Below the pieces are notes generated by a model. The model was not told where the DNA came from. It made no database searches and saw only the letters and a program-made list of their open reading frames with translations. From positions 19,791,194 to 19,855,193 of the forward strand of contig CM077149.1 in the NCBI GenBank assembly GCA_039583875.1: a stretch of DNA of 64,000 nt, given 5' to 3'. Numbering within the stretch: the first letter of the stretch is position 1; each line of letters starts with the position of its first letter. Positions 44,757 through 56,184 of the stretch are shown here, piece after piece. The translations under genes and the position numbers were made by a program. The stretch comes from Platanthera guangdongensis (Eukaryota; Streptophyta; Magnoliopsida; Asparagales; Orchidaceae).

Positions 44757-46202
44757 TGAAAGATATATTATTTGTAGACTATATCACGTAGATGAGGGTG
44801 AATAGTTGGACTTTTTATATGATGGTCTCTTTTTGGATTTAGCAGATATAACCAGATAAAAGAACCACAACCAGAACAACTACAACACACACTATTATAG
44901 AGGTTTCCCAAAGTAGGGGTACATCCACTATCCCTCTGCGCCTATCCAGCAGTGTGCTAGACTCAGCAATCTCCTCCAAAACTCAGCTCCAAGAGATTAT
45001 AACTACCATTCCTCAAAATCTCTTTGGTCTACTTCCAGAGCCTACCTCGGGTTCTATAGCCCTACCTCTATCTCGCTAACCCTACATCAGAGTACTTCAA
45101 CTCCTATAGCTCAAAGACCCAACTGGTCTCCTACCTCAGATCTTTATAAAGATCCTACATCAGGCACACATGCCCTAGCTCAGGCACACCAGCCCTGCCT
45201 CAGAATACTTACTCCTACAGCTCAGAGACCCAAATAATCTCCTACCTTAGATCTTCATAAAGATCCTACCTTCAGCACACAAGCCCTACCTTAGGCAAAA
45301 ACCTTACAAAATAAATTAAATAAAGATTAGAACTGAAAACTACAAATTTGACCTTTTTATATCAGTGCATTCAGTTGGCTTTGCTATGGAAGCAATATCT
45401 TGAAGAAGCCTCTGAAAAGATGATCTTCAAGTAGTACAGATTCAAGGATCTTCTACTTGATATTCTTCATCAGCAGTAAGAAGATCTAAATAGAGTCTTG
45501 AAGCTTGACTCCTCCTTGCTCTTTCTGAACTTATTCACAGAGAGCTTACTCAGTGAAAGTGCGTCGCTACATGTTTGACAAGATTGAGCAAGGTCAGAAT
45601 ATTTTTGTTCCACTGCTCTAACTTTTCTTTAAATACCATTGTCATTTCTAACGGTCCTTAGATAAGAAAATGTCACGTCAAAGGATGGGCAAGAGTAGAA
45701 AGATCTGATAGGACTTTCGGCTCCACCGACACTTTTGAAATCTTGCCTCTATGTGTGCTCAATGGTAATAAAACCCTGACAACATGATTTCGGGGAGAAG
45801 ATTCTTCCTTCTCAACGGTATATACCTTAGCACTAAGTTTTTCCTCTTCTTGCGTCTTCTCCACAATACTGACACAAAGCTTTCCACGATTACGTCGATT
45901 TTGCAGAGAAACAAATACCGATCTTAATGGTATTCTCCATAGGACTTGAAGTTTCTTCTGTTATTGCTTTGGGACGATACCATCTTGAAGCACTCCATGG
46001 TCAAGATGACACCGTCAAGAATCTTTCATGTAGCTCTGCTATACAGTTCAATTTGCACTAACTCTTTTCCAAACTTGTTTTAGAGATAATAGATAATACA
46101 TGCATAATCATAAAACATTTATGCTATCAAATACAATATATACTTATCATTGAAAGTGATGTTTCTTTAAATCTTGAAAGATTGAGGGAAATATTCCCAA
46201 CA
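44757..46202 (-). repeat. 3' LTR of second third-ORF copia element (minus)
   Basis: On the minus strand TGTTGGGAATATTTCCC starts at 46202 next to ATGGGGAGAT, the polypurine tract. The other end is placed near 44757 where RT homology of the flanking relic stops and TGAAAG begins. Only one copy is in the window, so the end is inferred. Confidence 0.65.
45081..45300. repeat. Tandem pair of about 113-bp units within LTR
   Basis: CCTACATCAGAGTACTT (45081) and CCTGCCTCAGAATACTT (45194) begin two units that share CTCCTA(T/C)AGCTCA(A/G)AGACCCAA and TAAAGATCCTAC. The second unit is followed by further fragments. Confidence 0.75.
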
Positions 46203-46213
46203 ATCTCCCCATA
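46203..46213 (-). other. Polypurine tract of minus copia element
   Basis: ATATGGGGAGAT-type purine run on the minus strand directly before the LTR start. Confidence 0.75.
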
Positions 46214-48748
46214 TTTGAAGAATGCAGAACACTAAATTAATGGTAAGAAGCATTCATAATAAAACTAAATTATTATAGATAACATCAGTGAATGATAAAC
46301 TGAATAATAATAATATTTAACATAACCAGCACAGATATATAAATATATGTATAAATTATAGCCATAAGGTCTAATTACACAACATAAGTCCAATTACAAA
46401 TATTAATCCATAACAAAAAATCTCAAAAATTATAGCAGTTGTTCACTTTCTTCAAAGAATTGGATGCTTGTCAATTGAATGGCTGATCACATCATCAGAA
46501 TCTGGACCTATCCTCTTGAGTGCAGAAGCTTTAGAACTTTCACCTTATTCAGCTTCCCTTCTCTCGACATTCTTGGCCATGTTCTCTTGTGTCTTGAAGT
46601 AAAGGAAGGGTTTAGGAAGATTCTTGGATGACATTCTCTTCAGATTTTTCTTCCTAACTAGATTCTCCTTAAGAATTATTTCCCTTAGAGGATTCCTTTC
46701 CAGATGCTCTATTCATTCCTCTGAAGTATATATGTTGTCAATGTTCTTTAGAATCTGTCCATGAATATCTAGGCATTGATGATGATTGACTGAGAATCAT
46801 CACTCCAATACTCAAAGTCTGGATCTTTTTCTTGTTCAACTCTCTTCATGGTTATGAAGTCCTCATGCAGCATGAGTCCTTCTCTCTTCCATCTCTTTGC
46901 TAACTGAGCATCTTAAGCTATACTCTCTTGAAATCGAAAATCAAAATCAGGTGTCCTGTTGACATCCAGCAGAGTCAAGTGGAGTGCAATCCTGATTCCT
47001 TATAGAACACATAGAGCATGCTCTACATTGATATTCTCCCCCTTTCTGGGTTCTACAAAAATCTTGATATCCAAATGAGAAGTGTTAGCCTCAAATATTC
47101 TAGATAAAGTTTAAAAACATTTCTCATTATCTTCTATAAGAACATCTCTTGATTCTTCAGCTAGGTGCATAGCCTAAAGTTGAGTGGAATACACATATCC
47201 CTCAATATGATCCACAACTTGTCTGATAACCTCATCAGTTTGGCTAACATAATTCTTTACACTTGTAATATATTGTGTAGTCATCCTCAGGATGTCATCC
47301 ATTAAGTTTAGAATCTTAACATTCTGGAGCACAATGCTAACTGCTTTATCAAACCACTTGGTGATTTAAGCATTGATGTGAGTCGTGTCACCCTTCAAGA
47401 AGTCCAGATCTTCTGTAATATTTGCTTTAGCATTCTGAATTTCATCTTCCACTCCTTGAACTTTCTCATCAATGTATGACTTTAAGGTTGAAGCTTGTTC
47501 ATCCAATAGAGATTTCAACGAGGTGAGGATGGAACTTTCTGAAGTACTAGTGGAAGGTTGAGATTTTGTAAGAAGAGGTGGCATTTCATCAGTGCCTTGT
47601 ACCAAACTTATCCCTAGGTCCTCTTGACAAGCTAACTCAATTTGAGTAGTTGTCTCAGCCTCTGGAGACATGTGAACACTTTTTCCTTGAACAAGGACCT
47701 CAAATTGAGGCTCCCCCTCACTATAATCATCAACATCTTCACCAAGAAAATGTTCCAATGAATCATATTTATCCTTTACAGCAGACTCCCCCTTAGTCGG
47801 GGGCATCAATCCTTTCTTGAACAATTGTCTCCCCCTCAACAGCAGCAACCTCTTTCTGAGGTGAGCTTGCATCAGGTACATCAAGATTCACTCGAATGCT
47901 TGAGTATTGAAGATTTTATTCTTCTCCAGTTGAGGGTGATAGATAGGGGTTGTGGATGGGTTCATTGTCCTCATGATCATCGTGCCCTTGCTCCCTAAAT
48001 CAGAGACATCATCTACAACTACTTTCTTTCCCTTCTTATGGCTCTTTATCTGCTTTTTAGCCTGACTTTTGGGAAGTATCTAGGTGTATATCTCAAAAGT
48101 CTTTATATCCATCCTCTTCATGTAGTCGATTTTAACTCCTTGCTTTTTGTTGAAATGCTCAGGGTAAGCATTTATGAGGTACAAGGATAGAATTCTACAT
48201 AGGGAAGGTATTTGCAAACTGCTTAGAAGTTTCTGGAAAATCACCAATGCCCAGTTAGTTTTCTTTTCAAGAAAGACCCTTGTAAATAATTCAAACATGG
48301 GCTTGAAGATTCTATCATATGATCCAGTCTTGCAAAAAATGGCCTTCCCAATAATATTAGTAAGGAGTTTACCTCTCTGGTTAAAATGTTTTCTCTCTAG
48401 AGATCCATATTTCTCACCAATAAACTCACACCAGTTCAATGCATCTACAGTTTCTTATGGTGAAATCTCCTGGCCCTTTTTTATGTCAGTAGATGGAAGG
48501 TATAATGACCGTACAATCCTTTGAGGACTAATCTTAACTTTTATATCCCCAATCTTACTTTTAATAGACTTTCCTGATGAAGAAACCTTGATATGGGTGT
48601 AGAATTCTAATACCTCTTCCTTCAGATTCAGGCTTGGTTTAGATAGAAGAAATTCTAAACCTATGGATTCAAGCATTCGTATCACTTCTTTGATCTCTTC
48701 TAGATCATCCTTGAATCCAAATCTTACTGTATATCTCATATCCTTCAT
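46214..48748 (-). pseudogene. Third ORF of a second copia element (divergent copy)
   Basis: The minus strand from ATG 48748 encodes, with one stop near 48458, a domain in the same order as residues 30-230 of the ORF at 4166: EFYTHIKV...IGDIKVKISPQRIVRSLYL, then KLLTNIIGKAIFCKTGSYDR, then NWALVIFQKLL, then a RILSLYLINAYPEHF helix. Downstream (47884-47366) lies an acidic, Ser/Thr-rich region ending in a coiled-coil-like stretch (LKSYIDEKVQGVEDEIQNAK). More helical sequence with stops continues to about 46550. It lies next to the polypurine tract and LTR, the place of a third ORF. Residue identity to the first copy looks low, but the hydrophobic pattern fits. No membrane segment or signal peptide is visible. 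Function unknown. Confidence 0.6.
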
Positions 48749-48874
48749 ACAAGGTTTTCACAAGCATTGGCATCATTGCACTGAATACTTAGTCACTAAA
48801 AACATGTCGAGAGACAGAACGATATCGACGGTCTTCTAGGGTTAGAGGTATTATATCCTTAACTAAACCCTTGG

Positions 48875-48941
<67 letters not shown>

Positions 48942-49218
48942 AATAAAAACGAAGCATCACGCACCTTAGGTGATCTTGTATAAATGATCTAGAAGCTGAA
49001 AATGATTAAGGAATTAAGCCTATCATGACGGTATCGTTGACACAGAGAGGTATTGATGTAGGGTAAAGGTTTTTATGAGGTGATTTAATATGACATTTGA
49101 GTTACTTCAGAGATTTGAAGTTCTTTTACGTTAAACACTTGAGTTATACAAAAGTTGGCCTTAAAACAAATAGCATGACGGAAATGCGATCTTCAACAAT
49201 TGGTGTCGTGTGATGAGT
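48749..49218 (-). other. Upstream region of second third ORF, with TA microsatellite
   Basis: No coding sequence. In the reading direction of the ORF it holds a (TA)n run, AACCCTAGAAGACCGTCG and a few CGTCGA/CGATATCG motifs, comparable with the spacer at 3667-4165. Cut at the right by the gypsy LTR. Confidence 0.4.
48877..48939. repeat. (TA)n microsatellite
   Basis: About 31 TA units without interruption. Confidence 0.98.
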
Positions 49219-49284
49219 TGTAACGCCCCGAAACTCAAAAGAGCGACGGGAGGCGTTTTGAGCCAAGTTTGGAATTTGGCAGGG

Positions 49285-49850
49285 GGCACACGGCCTGGGA
49301 CACGGGTGTGTCCCAGGGCATGTCGTCTTTAGGCCGATGATCTGTCCGTGTGGTTGACGATTTTTGGAGTCGACGATTGTCGAGCAACGAACACGGCTTG
49401 AGACACGGACGTGTCCCAGGGCGTTTAGAGCTCGTCTCCACGATCTGGCCGTGTGGTAGACGATTTTTGGGTCGACGATCGTCGAGCAGGGAACACGGAC
49501 CACGACACGGGCGTGTCCAAGGCCGTGTCAGGTGGTTGACGAACTATACTCGACAAAGTGTCGAGACAGTGAACACGGCTTGGAGCTCAGGCGTGTTTGG
49601 GTTTGACACGGGCATGTCAAATAGGACACGGGCATGTCCAAGACCCATGTGAGTCTCAGGTTGGTGTTGGTCCTGTGTTGATGGGGGAACACGCCTGGGA
49701 ACACGGGCGTGTACTGGCTGACATGGGCATGTCAGGTCGAACACGGGCGTGTCTGATACCCGTGTGTTTTTCAAGACACATCGATTTCGACGGCGGATGG
49801 GGGACACAGCCCTGGACACAGGTGTGTCGCAGGCCGTGTTCGGCCCAGGT
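49285..49850. repeat. GACACGGGCGTGTCC palindrome array
   Basis: About seven to nine units built on GACACGGGCGTGTC or GGGACACGGGTGTGTCCC. Between them (49364-49485) lie copies of GACGAT(T/C)GTCGAGCA. Same kind of motif as the arrays at 25044 and 33274, but a different LTR family. Confidence 0.8.
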
Positions 49851-49945
49851 TTTGCATTTCAGCTACGGATCGTGGCCGTTCGTTTCCTTATTTTGGGATC
49901 CGACAGCTGGGGGTTGTTCCTCCTGGGATATACCCGGGAATAGGG

Positions 49946-49954
49946 TTTTAAATA
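49946..49954 (+). promoter_or_regulatory. LTR TATA-like box
   Basis: TTTTAAATA about 100 bp downstream of the palindrome array, followed by CT-rich sequence. Confidence 0.5.
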
Positions 49955-50138
49955 CCTCACTTCTTTCACTTAAGTCTCTTTCTAAAGTGTAGAGAGAGGG
50001 GAGAGCAAGGAAGAAGAAAGGAAGCTAAATCCGGTTGTCGGCGGAGTTTCGGAGCTCCAAATCGTGAGCCGACTTTGGATCTACGGAAGCAAAGAGATTG
50101 CGATGCTTTTCATCCGCATAGATTTCTATGGCGCTAAG

Positions 50139-50143
50139 GAAAA
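50139..50143. other. Target site duplication, left copy (GAAAA)
   Basis: Identical to 58290-58294. Confidence 0.88.
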
Positions 50144-50655
50144 TGTTGGGTTTTCTCTTAGGGGTGGCACAACACTTGTGCACGCAGCGGAAGAATAAAC
50201 ATCAAGAAAAACCCAAAGAGATGTGGATCGGGCCATGACTGTTGAATTAAGAAGTTTACAAAACTAGGCAAAAATTACCTTGGTGGCGTTGAGTCACAAC
50301 TCAACGGAGATGCTCCAAACTTTGATTTCTGCTGGTGGCGAGTTCTACGTGGAATAGTATCCACGTTTCTGCAGAAGTCCACACGAGCGGGAGAACACCG
50401 GGCTTTCCGTCACACGGAAGATCGGGATGGAGAAGACCGCACCTCTGCTATTCCACGGACTGCTAGGTCCGCGTCAGGAAGAGCAGCACCAGCGACGGTC
50501 GCCGGAGAAGAGGAGGTCAGCGGAGCGATCACGGCGGCGGCGGAACGCTTCCGTCGGCGGCGGGATACGGGATCGGGGAAACGATCGCGGAACAGCTTCC
50601 GTCAAAATCGATTTGATCGGCAGTAAAAGCACACACCCCCGAAAACCCTAAGTGT

Positions 50656-50665
50656 CCTATTTATA
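50656..50665 (-). promoter_or_regulatory. LTR TATA box of young copia
   Basis: TATAAATAGG on the minus strand; same in the other LTR at 57677-57686. Confidence 0.75.
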
Positions 50666-50729
50666 CCAAAGGTATAAATAAACCCAGGAAAATCGCTATC
50701 CGCAGACCACCCCGAAATAGGGTTCAGAA

Positions 50730-51025
50730 TCGGCGAGTATCAATCGGCGAGACTCAGCGAGAATCGATCAGCGGGCATCACCATGGATCGGCGAGAATCA
50801 GAGTACAATACTCGACGATTCTCGCCGATCGTCGAGCATCACTTGACGATACACGTCGAATCTCGTCGACCGTCGAGCCGCGGTCGACGATACTTGTCGA
50901 AGTCGTCGATCGTCGAGAATCAACATATTGATTCTCGACGATTCTCGTCGATCGGCGAGAATCAAAGAGACGATTCTCGCCGATCGGCGGGAATCAGAAA
51001 GATAATTATCGACGAATGCCATCGA
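50730..51025. repeat. CGTCGA/TCGGCGAGAATC palindrome cluster in 3' LTR
   Basis: About fifteen copies of TCG(G/T)CGAGAATC or GATTCTCG(A/C)CGAT in both orientations, upstream of the TATA box in transcription sense. 50911-50923 and 50928-50940 form a perfect 13-bp stem with a 4-base loop. Confidence 0.9.
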
Positions 51026-51259
51026 CCCTCGGACGACAATCTAACCAGCCCTCCAAGGCAACATTTGCCCAACCCGACGATCCTTTTAAGGCAACACTTT
51101 GCCTACCACCCTATTCAGGTCGGTGACTGGTAACCTTTACCAACACAGTCAATCAACCAACTTCTCCACATCTCTTATGTGCGACCCTGCAGGCTCATAT
51201 CGCGTTGGCAGTGAGATTACATGTTTGATCACTTCCAGATCATCATGGTAACTCCAACA

Positions 51260-51269
51260 GACTCCCACT
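51260..51269 (-). other. Polypurine tract of young copia
   Basis: AGTGGGAGTC on the minus strand, next to TGTTGGAGTTACC. Confidence 0.85.
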
Positions 51270-52224
51270 TGATCTCGAAAGTATCAAAGCAAAAACCTCA
51301 CAAACAATGAGCGGCATCTAGCAATGCATCATTGCTCCCCAAGCAATAAGAGTTCATAACTCATAAGCCTTTATGACCAATGTATCAACGTTGTCTTTGT
51401 CCCTTTGTCCCTTACATCCGGAAAGAACTAGAGGCATGGATCGTGTCACCCTCGTAATAGCTCAATCCAAGTTTCTTGATACAGGACGGACTTCCAGAGA
51501 ATGGTGAGTCCAATATCACATATTGACTCAACCAAGCATGGCCATGCATTTCTCAGTCCAGTTCCATCAAGGGGCCCATGGATGCAACTCCTGTCATACA
51601 GGAGGACAAATCCCATATCTGCTCACACACAAACACCCAAGTGATTCGTAACATGCCCAACAACCACCCTTATCATCAACCTTTCTCAAGGAAGACTTTA
51701 GATGGCATCAAAGCACGCTCTTCCTCACTTGATGAATGCTGTGACTTCAGGTTAAAGGACTACAACACCATTGTCAATTGAGACCTACTCATGACACGAT
51801 TGGATGACAATCCACAGAGCAGTCTCAGGTTGGGTCTGTCCAGTACAACTTGTTCACTAATAAGTACCCACGTGATGACTTGATATCACAATATCATGAC
51901 CTGTGAGAACTGGTCATCAGTCAACGCATGTGCTAGCCTTCATGTATCATCATCACCCTTAGCTTCTATGATGATACTCAACCAGGGACCTTTAAGAATG
52001 AAGCTTCAAATAAATCATGGGCTCTCACATTCAAGTCACGTACTTGATGTCCCATGGAAGCGAACATTCTAAGGGTATCTATTATGTTAACATTTAACTA
52101 TCATATAGAAAAACATAATAAAAGAATTTGCCATTAATTGTAAAAGGAAAATTAGGTACACAGTTCATCATATGAACAAACAGCCAACAAAATACAAGAT
52201 TACATGCAACCCACAAGATTCTCG
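51270..52224 (-). other. 3' untranslated region of young copia
   Basis: 955 nt between the gag-pol stop and the polypurine tract, without a convincing ORF. It is long enough to have held another reading frame once, but nothing is recognisable. Confidence 0.6.
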
Positions 52225-54873
52225 CTAGAGTTGATCATTTAGGTATCGTATACCCATCGATCTAGTATGACCATCATGCTTTCTCTGCGCGAGAGGCTTT
52301 GTCAGCGGATCCGCAATATTTTCCTCAGTCGGCACTCTGCAAATGTTTACATCTCCTCGTTCGACAATCTCACGGATAAGATGAAACCGCCGGAGTATGT
52401 GCTTGGAGCGCTGATGAGATCTAGGTTCCTTAGATTGTGCAATTGCACCATTGTTATCACAGTAGAGAACTACGGGACCAACAATGCTAGGAACTACATC
52501 AAGCTCGCCGATGAATTTCCTAATCCATACAGCCTCCTTCGCCGCATTAGCTGCTGTGATATACTCGGCCTCTGTTGTAGAATCAGCAACTGTCTCTTGC
52601 TTGGAACTCTTCCAGCTCACAGCTCCTCCATTCAGGCAAAACACAAAACCTGACTGAGACTTGGAGTCGTCTCGATCAGTTTGGAAGCTAGCATCTGTGT
52701 AACCACTTACAACGAGCTCTTCCTCTCCACCATACACCAAGAACACGTCCTTAGTCCTTCTCAAGTACTTCAGGATATTCTTGACTGCAATCCAGTGACA
52801 CTCACCGGGGTCTGACTGATACCTGCTAGTCATGCTCAAAGCAAAGGAGACATCGGGTCGAGTACATAACATCGCGTACATGATTGATCCAATTGCCGAA
52901 GCATATGGAATCAACTTCATGCGGTCCTTATCTTCACAAGATTTTGGACACTGGTCCTTAGAGAGATTCACACCATGAGACATGGGCAAAAATCCTTTCT
53001 TGGACTCAAGTATGTTGAACCGCTTCAACACCTTTTCGATGTACGTACTCTGGGTCAAACCCAGCAACTTCTTCGATCTATTTCTATAGATCTTAATACC
53101 AAGTATATAAGTCGCTTCACACAAATCCTTCATTGAAAAACAGTTCCCTAGGTTGTTCTTAACAACTTTCAGGGTAGGAATGTCATTCCCAATCAACAGT
53201 ATGTCATCTACATACAATATCAGGAAGACAACAATGCTCCCACTGATTCGCTTGTAAACACAAGGCTCATCTTCATTCTTGATGAAACCAAACTCTTTGA
53301 TTTCCTCATCAAAACGAAGATTCCAACTTCGAGAGGCCTGTTTCAGTCCATAAATGGACTTATTCAGCTTGCATATTTTAGTGGCTTCATCTGGGGATAC
53401 AAAACCCTCGGGTTGTGTCATATACACTTCCTCAAGGAGGTTTCCATTAAGGAAAACCGTTTTGACATCCATCTGCCAGATCTCGTAGTCATAATACGCA
53501 GCAATAGCAAGCAATATCCTAATGGACTTTACCATGGCAACAGGGGAAAAGGTCTCATCATAGTCAATACCATGAATTTGCTTGAAACCCTTAGCCACCA
53601 GTCGCCCTTTGAATGTCTGTACATTCCCATCCATGTCGGTCTTCTTCTTGAAGACCCACTTGCACCCTATGGGTCGTACCCCTTCAGGTGGTTCCACCAA
53701 GTTCCAAACTTGGTTTGCATACATGGAGTCCATTTCGGATTTCATAGCCTCAAGCCATTTGTCGGAGTCCGGTCCATTCATAGCCTCTTGGTAGGTTGCT
53801 GGTTCATCATCATGATCCATAAGCAACATATTACCTATTTGAGACACGAGAAATCCATATCTCTCAGGCTCAAACCTCGGTCTACCAGATCTACGTAGGA
53901 CTTGTGTTCCCTGAGCAGGTTCTCTAGCTACAACATCTTGTAGTCCTGTCTCAGAATCCAATTCCGGTTCATTTACTACATGTGGTTCTTGAACTTCTTC
54001 AAGCTCTACCTTTTCAGTCTTTCTTGATAAGAAATCTTTCTCCAAGAAGACACCAGTCCTTGCGACAAACACTTTGCCCTCAGACGGTAGGTAAAAGTAA
54101 TACCCTTTTGTTTCCTTAGGATATCCCACCAGATAACATTTATCCGATTTGGGTTCCAGCTTGTCAGGCATTTGACGTCCCATGTATGCCTCACAGCCCC
54201 AAATTTTAATGAACGACATACTAGGACGCTTCCCAGTCCATATCTCATATGGTGTCTTCAGAACCGTTTTCGTTGGAGCGCGATTCAATGTCATTGCAGC
54301 AGTCTCTAAAGCAAAACCCCAAAAGGAAACAGGCAAGTCTGCATGACTCATCATCGAACGTACCATGTCTAACAGAGTACGATTTCTCCTCTCAGACACA
54401 CCATTATGTTGTGGTGTTCTAGGTGGAGTGAGCTGTGATACAATACCACACTCTTTCAGATGATCACGGAACTCATGACTCAGGTATTCGCCACCTCGAT
54501 CAGATCGGAGTGCTTTAACCCTTTTACCCAACTGGTTTTCTACTTCATTCTCGAACTCTTTGAACTTTTCAAAGGTCTCGGATTTGCACTTCATAAGATA
54601 CACATATCCGTATCTACTGAAATCATCAGTAAATGTAACAAAGTATAAATACCCTCCTCTAGCCATGGAACTCATGGGTCCGCATACATCACTATGTACA
54701 ACACCCAAGAGATCCTCAGCCCTCTCAGTATAACCAGTGAAAGGAGCTTTAGTCATCTTGCCTAACAAACAAGATTCGCATCGCTCAAATGATTCATAAT
54801 CAAATGAGTCCAAAAGTCCATCTCTATGGAGTTTGGATATGCGCTTCTCGTTGATATGGCCCAAACGATAATG
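52225..54873 (-). CDS. pol: Copia integrase-RT-RNase H part of gag-pol
   Basis: An open frame continuous with gag apart from one amber codon. The GAG-pre-integrase region begins at once (HYRLGHINEKR), then the zinc Cys pair (CESCLLGK) and the integrase core with D (VHSDVCGPM), D (LRSDRGGEY) and E (NGVSERRNRT). An acidic linker follows, then RT (WVFKKKTDMDGN, DVKTVFLNG, catalytic YVDDILLIGND) and RNase H (DSTTEAEYITA, CDNNGAIAQS). The C-terminus carries HILRRFHLIREIVERGDV and ADPLTKPL, as in complete copia polyproteins. All residues normally needed are visible. DVKTVFLNG has T where A is common (DVKTAFLNG-type), otherwise I see no missing key residue. It would convert element RNA to cDNA and insert it. 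Confidence 0.95.
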   Translation of the reverse strand, partial: HYRLGHINEKRISKLHRDGLLDSFDYESFERCESCLLGKMTKAPFTGYTERAEDLLGVVHSDVCGPMSSMARGGYLYFVTFTDDFSRYGYVYLMKCKSETFEKFKEFENEVENQLGKRVKALRSDRGGEYLSHEFRDHLKECGIVSQLTPPRTPQHNGVSERRNRTLLDMVRSMMSHADLPVSFWGFALETAAMTLNRAPTKTVLKTPYEIWTGKRPSMSFIKIWGCEAYMGRQMPDKLEPKSDKCYLVGYPKETKGYYFYLPSEGKVFVARTGVFLEKDFLSRKTEKVELEEVQEPHVVNEPELDSETGLQDVVAREPAQGTQVLRRSGRPRFEPERYGFLVSQIGNMLLMDHDDEPATYQEAMNGPDSDKWLEAMKSEMDSMYANQVWNLVEPPEGVRPIGCKWVFKKKTDMDGNVQTFKGRLVAKGFKQIHGIDYDETFSPVAMVKSIRILLAIAAYYDYEIWQMDVKTVFLNGNLLEEVYMTQPEGFVSPDEATKICKLNKSIYGLKQASRSWNLRFDEEIKEFGFIKNEDEPCVYKRISGSIVVFLILYVDDILLIGNDIPTLKVVKNNLGNCFSMKDLCEATYILGIKIYRNRSKKLLGLTQSTYIEKVLKRFNILESKKGFLPMSHGVNLSKDQCPKSCEDKDRMKLIPYASAIGSIMYAMLCTRPDVSFALSMTSRYQSDPGECHWIAVKNILKYLRRTKDVFLVYGGEEELVVSGYTDASFQTDRDDSKSQSGFVFCLNGGAVSWKSSKQETVADSTTEAEYITAANAAKEAVWIRKFIGELDVVPSIVGPVVLYCDNNGAIAQSKEPRSHQRSKHILRRFHLIREIVERGDVNICRVPTEENIADPLTKPLAQRKHDGHTRSMGIRYLNDQL

Positions 54874-54876
54874 CTA
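54874..54876 (-). other. In-frame amber codon separating gag-protease from pol
   Basis: TAG on the minus strand at the place where copia proteins usually have the Trp of the LWH motif. A single G to A change from TGG explains it. It is the only break in 1320 codons. Confidence 0.9.
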
Positions 54877-56184
54877 GAGAAAAGTAGGGTTCGAGTCATT
54901 TGTTCTTAGTCTTTTATTATTATCTACATTGTAGATCAGATGATCCAAGTTCAAAATATAAAGACCATTAAACAATTGGGCTACAGCATAACAAACATCA
55001 TTCTTAAATATAGAACAACAATTGTTCTTAATTATAAAAGAAAATCCAATCATGTCCAAACATGAAATAGATATAATGTTTCTAGTTATGGCCGGAACAA
55101 AATAACAGTTATCTAGTTCTATTACAAGCCCACTGGGCAAAGAAAGACGATAAACCCCTACGGCTACAGCAGCAACTCTTGCTCCATTGCCGACGCGGAG
55201 GTCCACCTCTCCTTTACTCAGCAATCTTCTCCTTCCTAGTTCCTGCACATTTGTACAAATGTGAGAACCACATCCGGTATCAAATACCCAAGATGAAGGA
55301 GCAGAAAGGTTTATCTCTATAACGTAAACATTTGAAGCGGAAGTCATACCTCCCCTCAATTTCTGCAGACCCTCAATGTATGAAGGACAGTTCCTCCTCC
55401 AATGACCAGCCTTGCCACAGTGGTGGCATTTCCCTTCCTTCACCGTTCTTTTCTTTTTCATCAGTGCTGAAGACTTGGGCTCAAGATATGACTTAGGTCC
55501 CACCTTCGTCTTCTTGGAACCCTTGGCTTTTCCCTTGCCCTTATGCACCATCAGTATGGGGCTGGCAGGCTTGGCCTTCTTCATGTTGATTTCGGCAGTT
55601 CTCAACATGCCTAGGAGTTCGGGCAGTGTCTTGTCTATCTCATTCATGTTGTAGTTCAAGACGAACTGATCATAACTGTCCGGCAACGATTGCAGGATCA
55701 GATCCGTGGCCAACTCTTGACCAAGAGGAAAACCCAGCCTTTCAAGGTTCTCGATATACCCAATCATCTTGAGTACGTGAGTCCCTACTGAGTCTCGAAC
55801 TCCCATCTTGCACTGAAACAATGCTTTAGTGATGTCGAACCTCTCTTGATGAGCCTGCCCTTGAAACATTTTCTTGAGATGCTCGTCAATCTCCTTGCAC
55901 CCCATGTTCTCATGTTGCTTCTGAAGCTCACAGTTCATGGTGGCAAGCATAAGGCATTCGACATCCAAAGCATCGTCAGTATACTTCTTATAAGTATCCT
56001 TCTCAGCACGGGAAGAGTTCCCGGTCGGCACCTCGGGGGCTTCTTCTTCCAAGACATAGAGCTTTCGCTCCTGCCTGAGAACAATTCTCAGGTTCATGTA
56101 CCAGTCCATGTAATTTGTCCCACTGAGTTTATCCTTCTCAAGGATGGCTCTCAGAGACAACGTGGAGTGTGAAACAATTGCCAT
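54877..56184 (-). CDS. gag: Copia gag and protease
   Basis: 436 residues from ATG 56184. The N-terminal copia gag domain (SGTNYMDWYMNLRIVLRQERK, then CLMLATMNCELQKQHE, then SLPDSYDQFVLNYNMNE) fills residues 1-210. A CX2CX4HX4C zinc knuckle (CHHCGKAGHWRRNC) lies near residue 250 and the aspartic protease active site (WVFDTGCGSHIC) near residue 300. The frame ends at the amber codon, just before the GAG-pre-integrase region. The start is the first ATG in the frame after a 968-nt leader and gives the usual copia N-terminus. Gag forms the particle; the protease would process the polyprotein. Confidence 0.94.

Larger units (their letters stand above)
49219..50143 (+). repeat. 5' LTR of gypsy element, part 1
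   Basis: Starts TGTAACGCCCCG. It contains GACACGGGCGTGTC-type palindromes from about 49285 to 49850 and, after them, a TTTTAAATA box at 49946-49954. Continues at 58295. Confidence 0.85.
50144..51259 (-). repeat. 3' LTR of young copia
   Basis: TGTTGGGTTTTCTC to CTCCAACA, pairing with 57165-58289. TATA box TATAAATAGG on the minus strand (50656-50665). The frame 50427-50651 on the plus strand is antisense to the element and not supported as a gene. Confidence 0.95.

Noticed and set aside
50427..51133. Arg-rich frames on the plus strand, repeated at 57448-58119
   Set aside because: They are antisense to the copia element and lie in its LTRs. The second copy is kept only because LTRs are near-identical.
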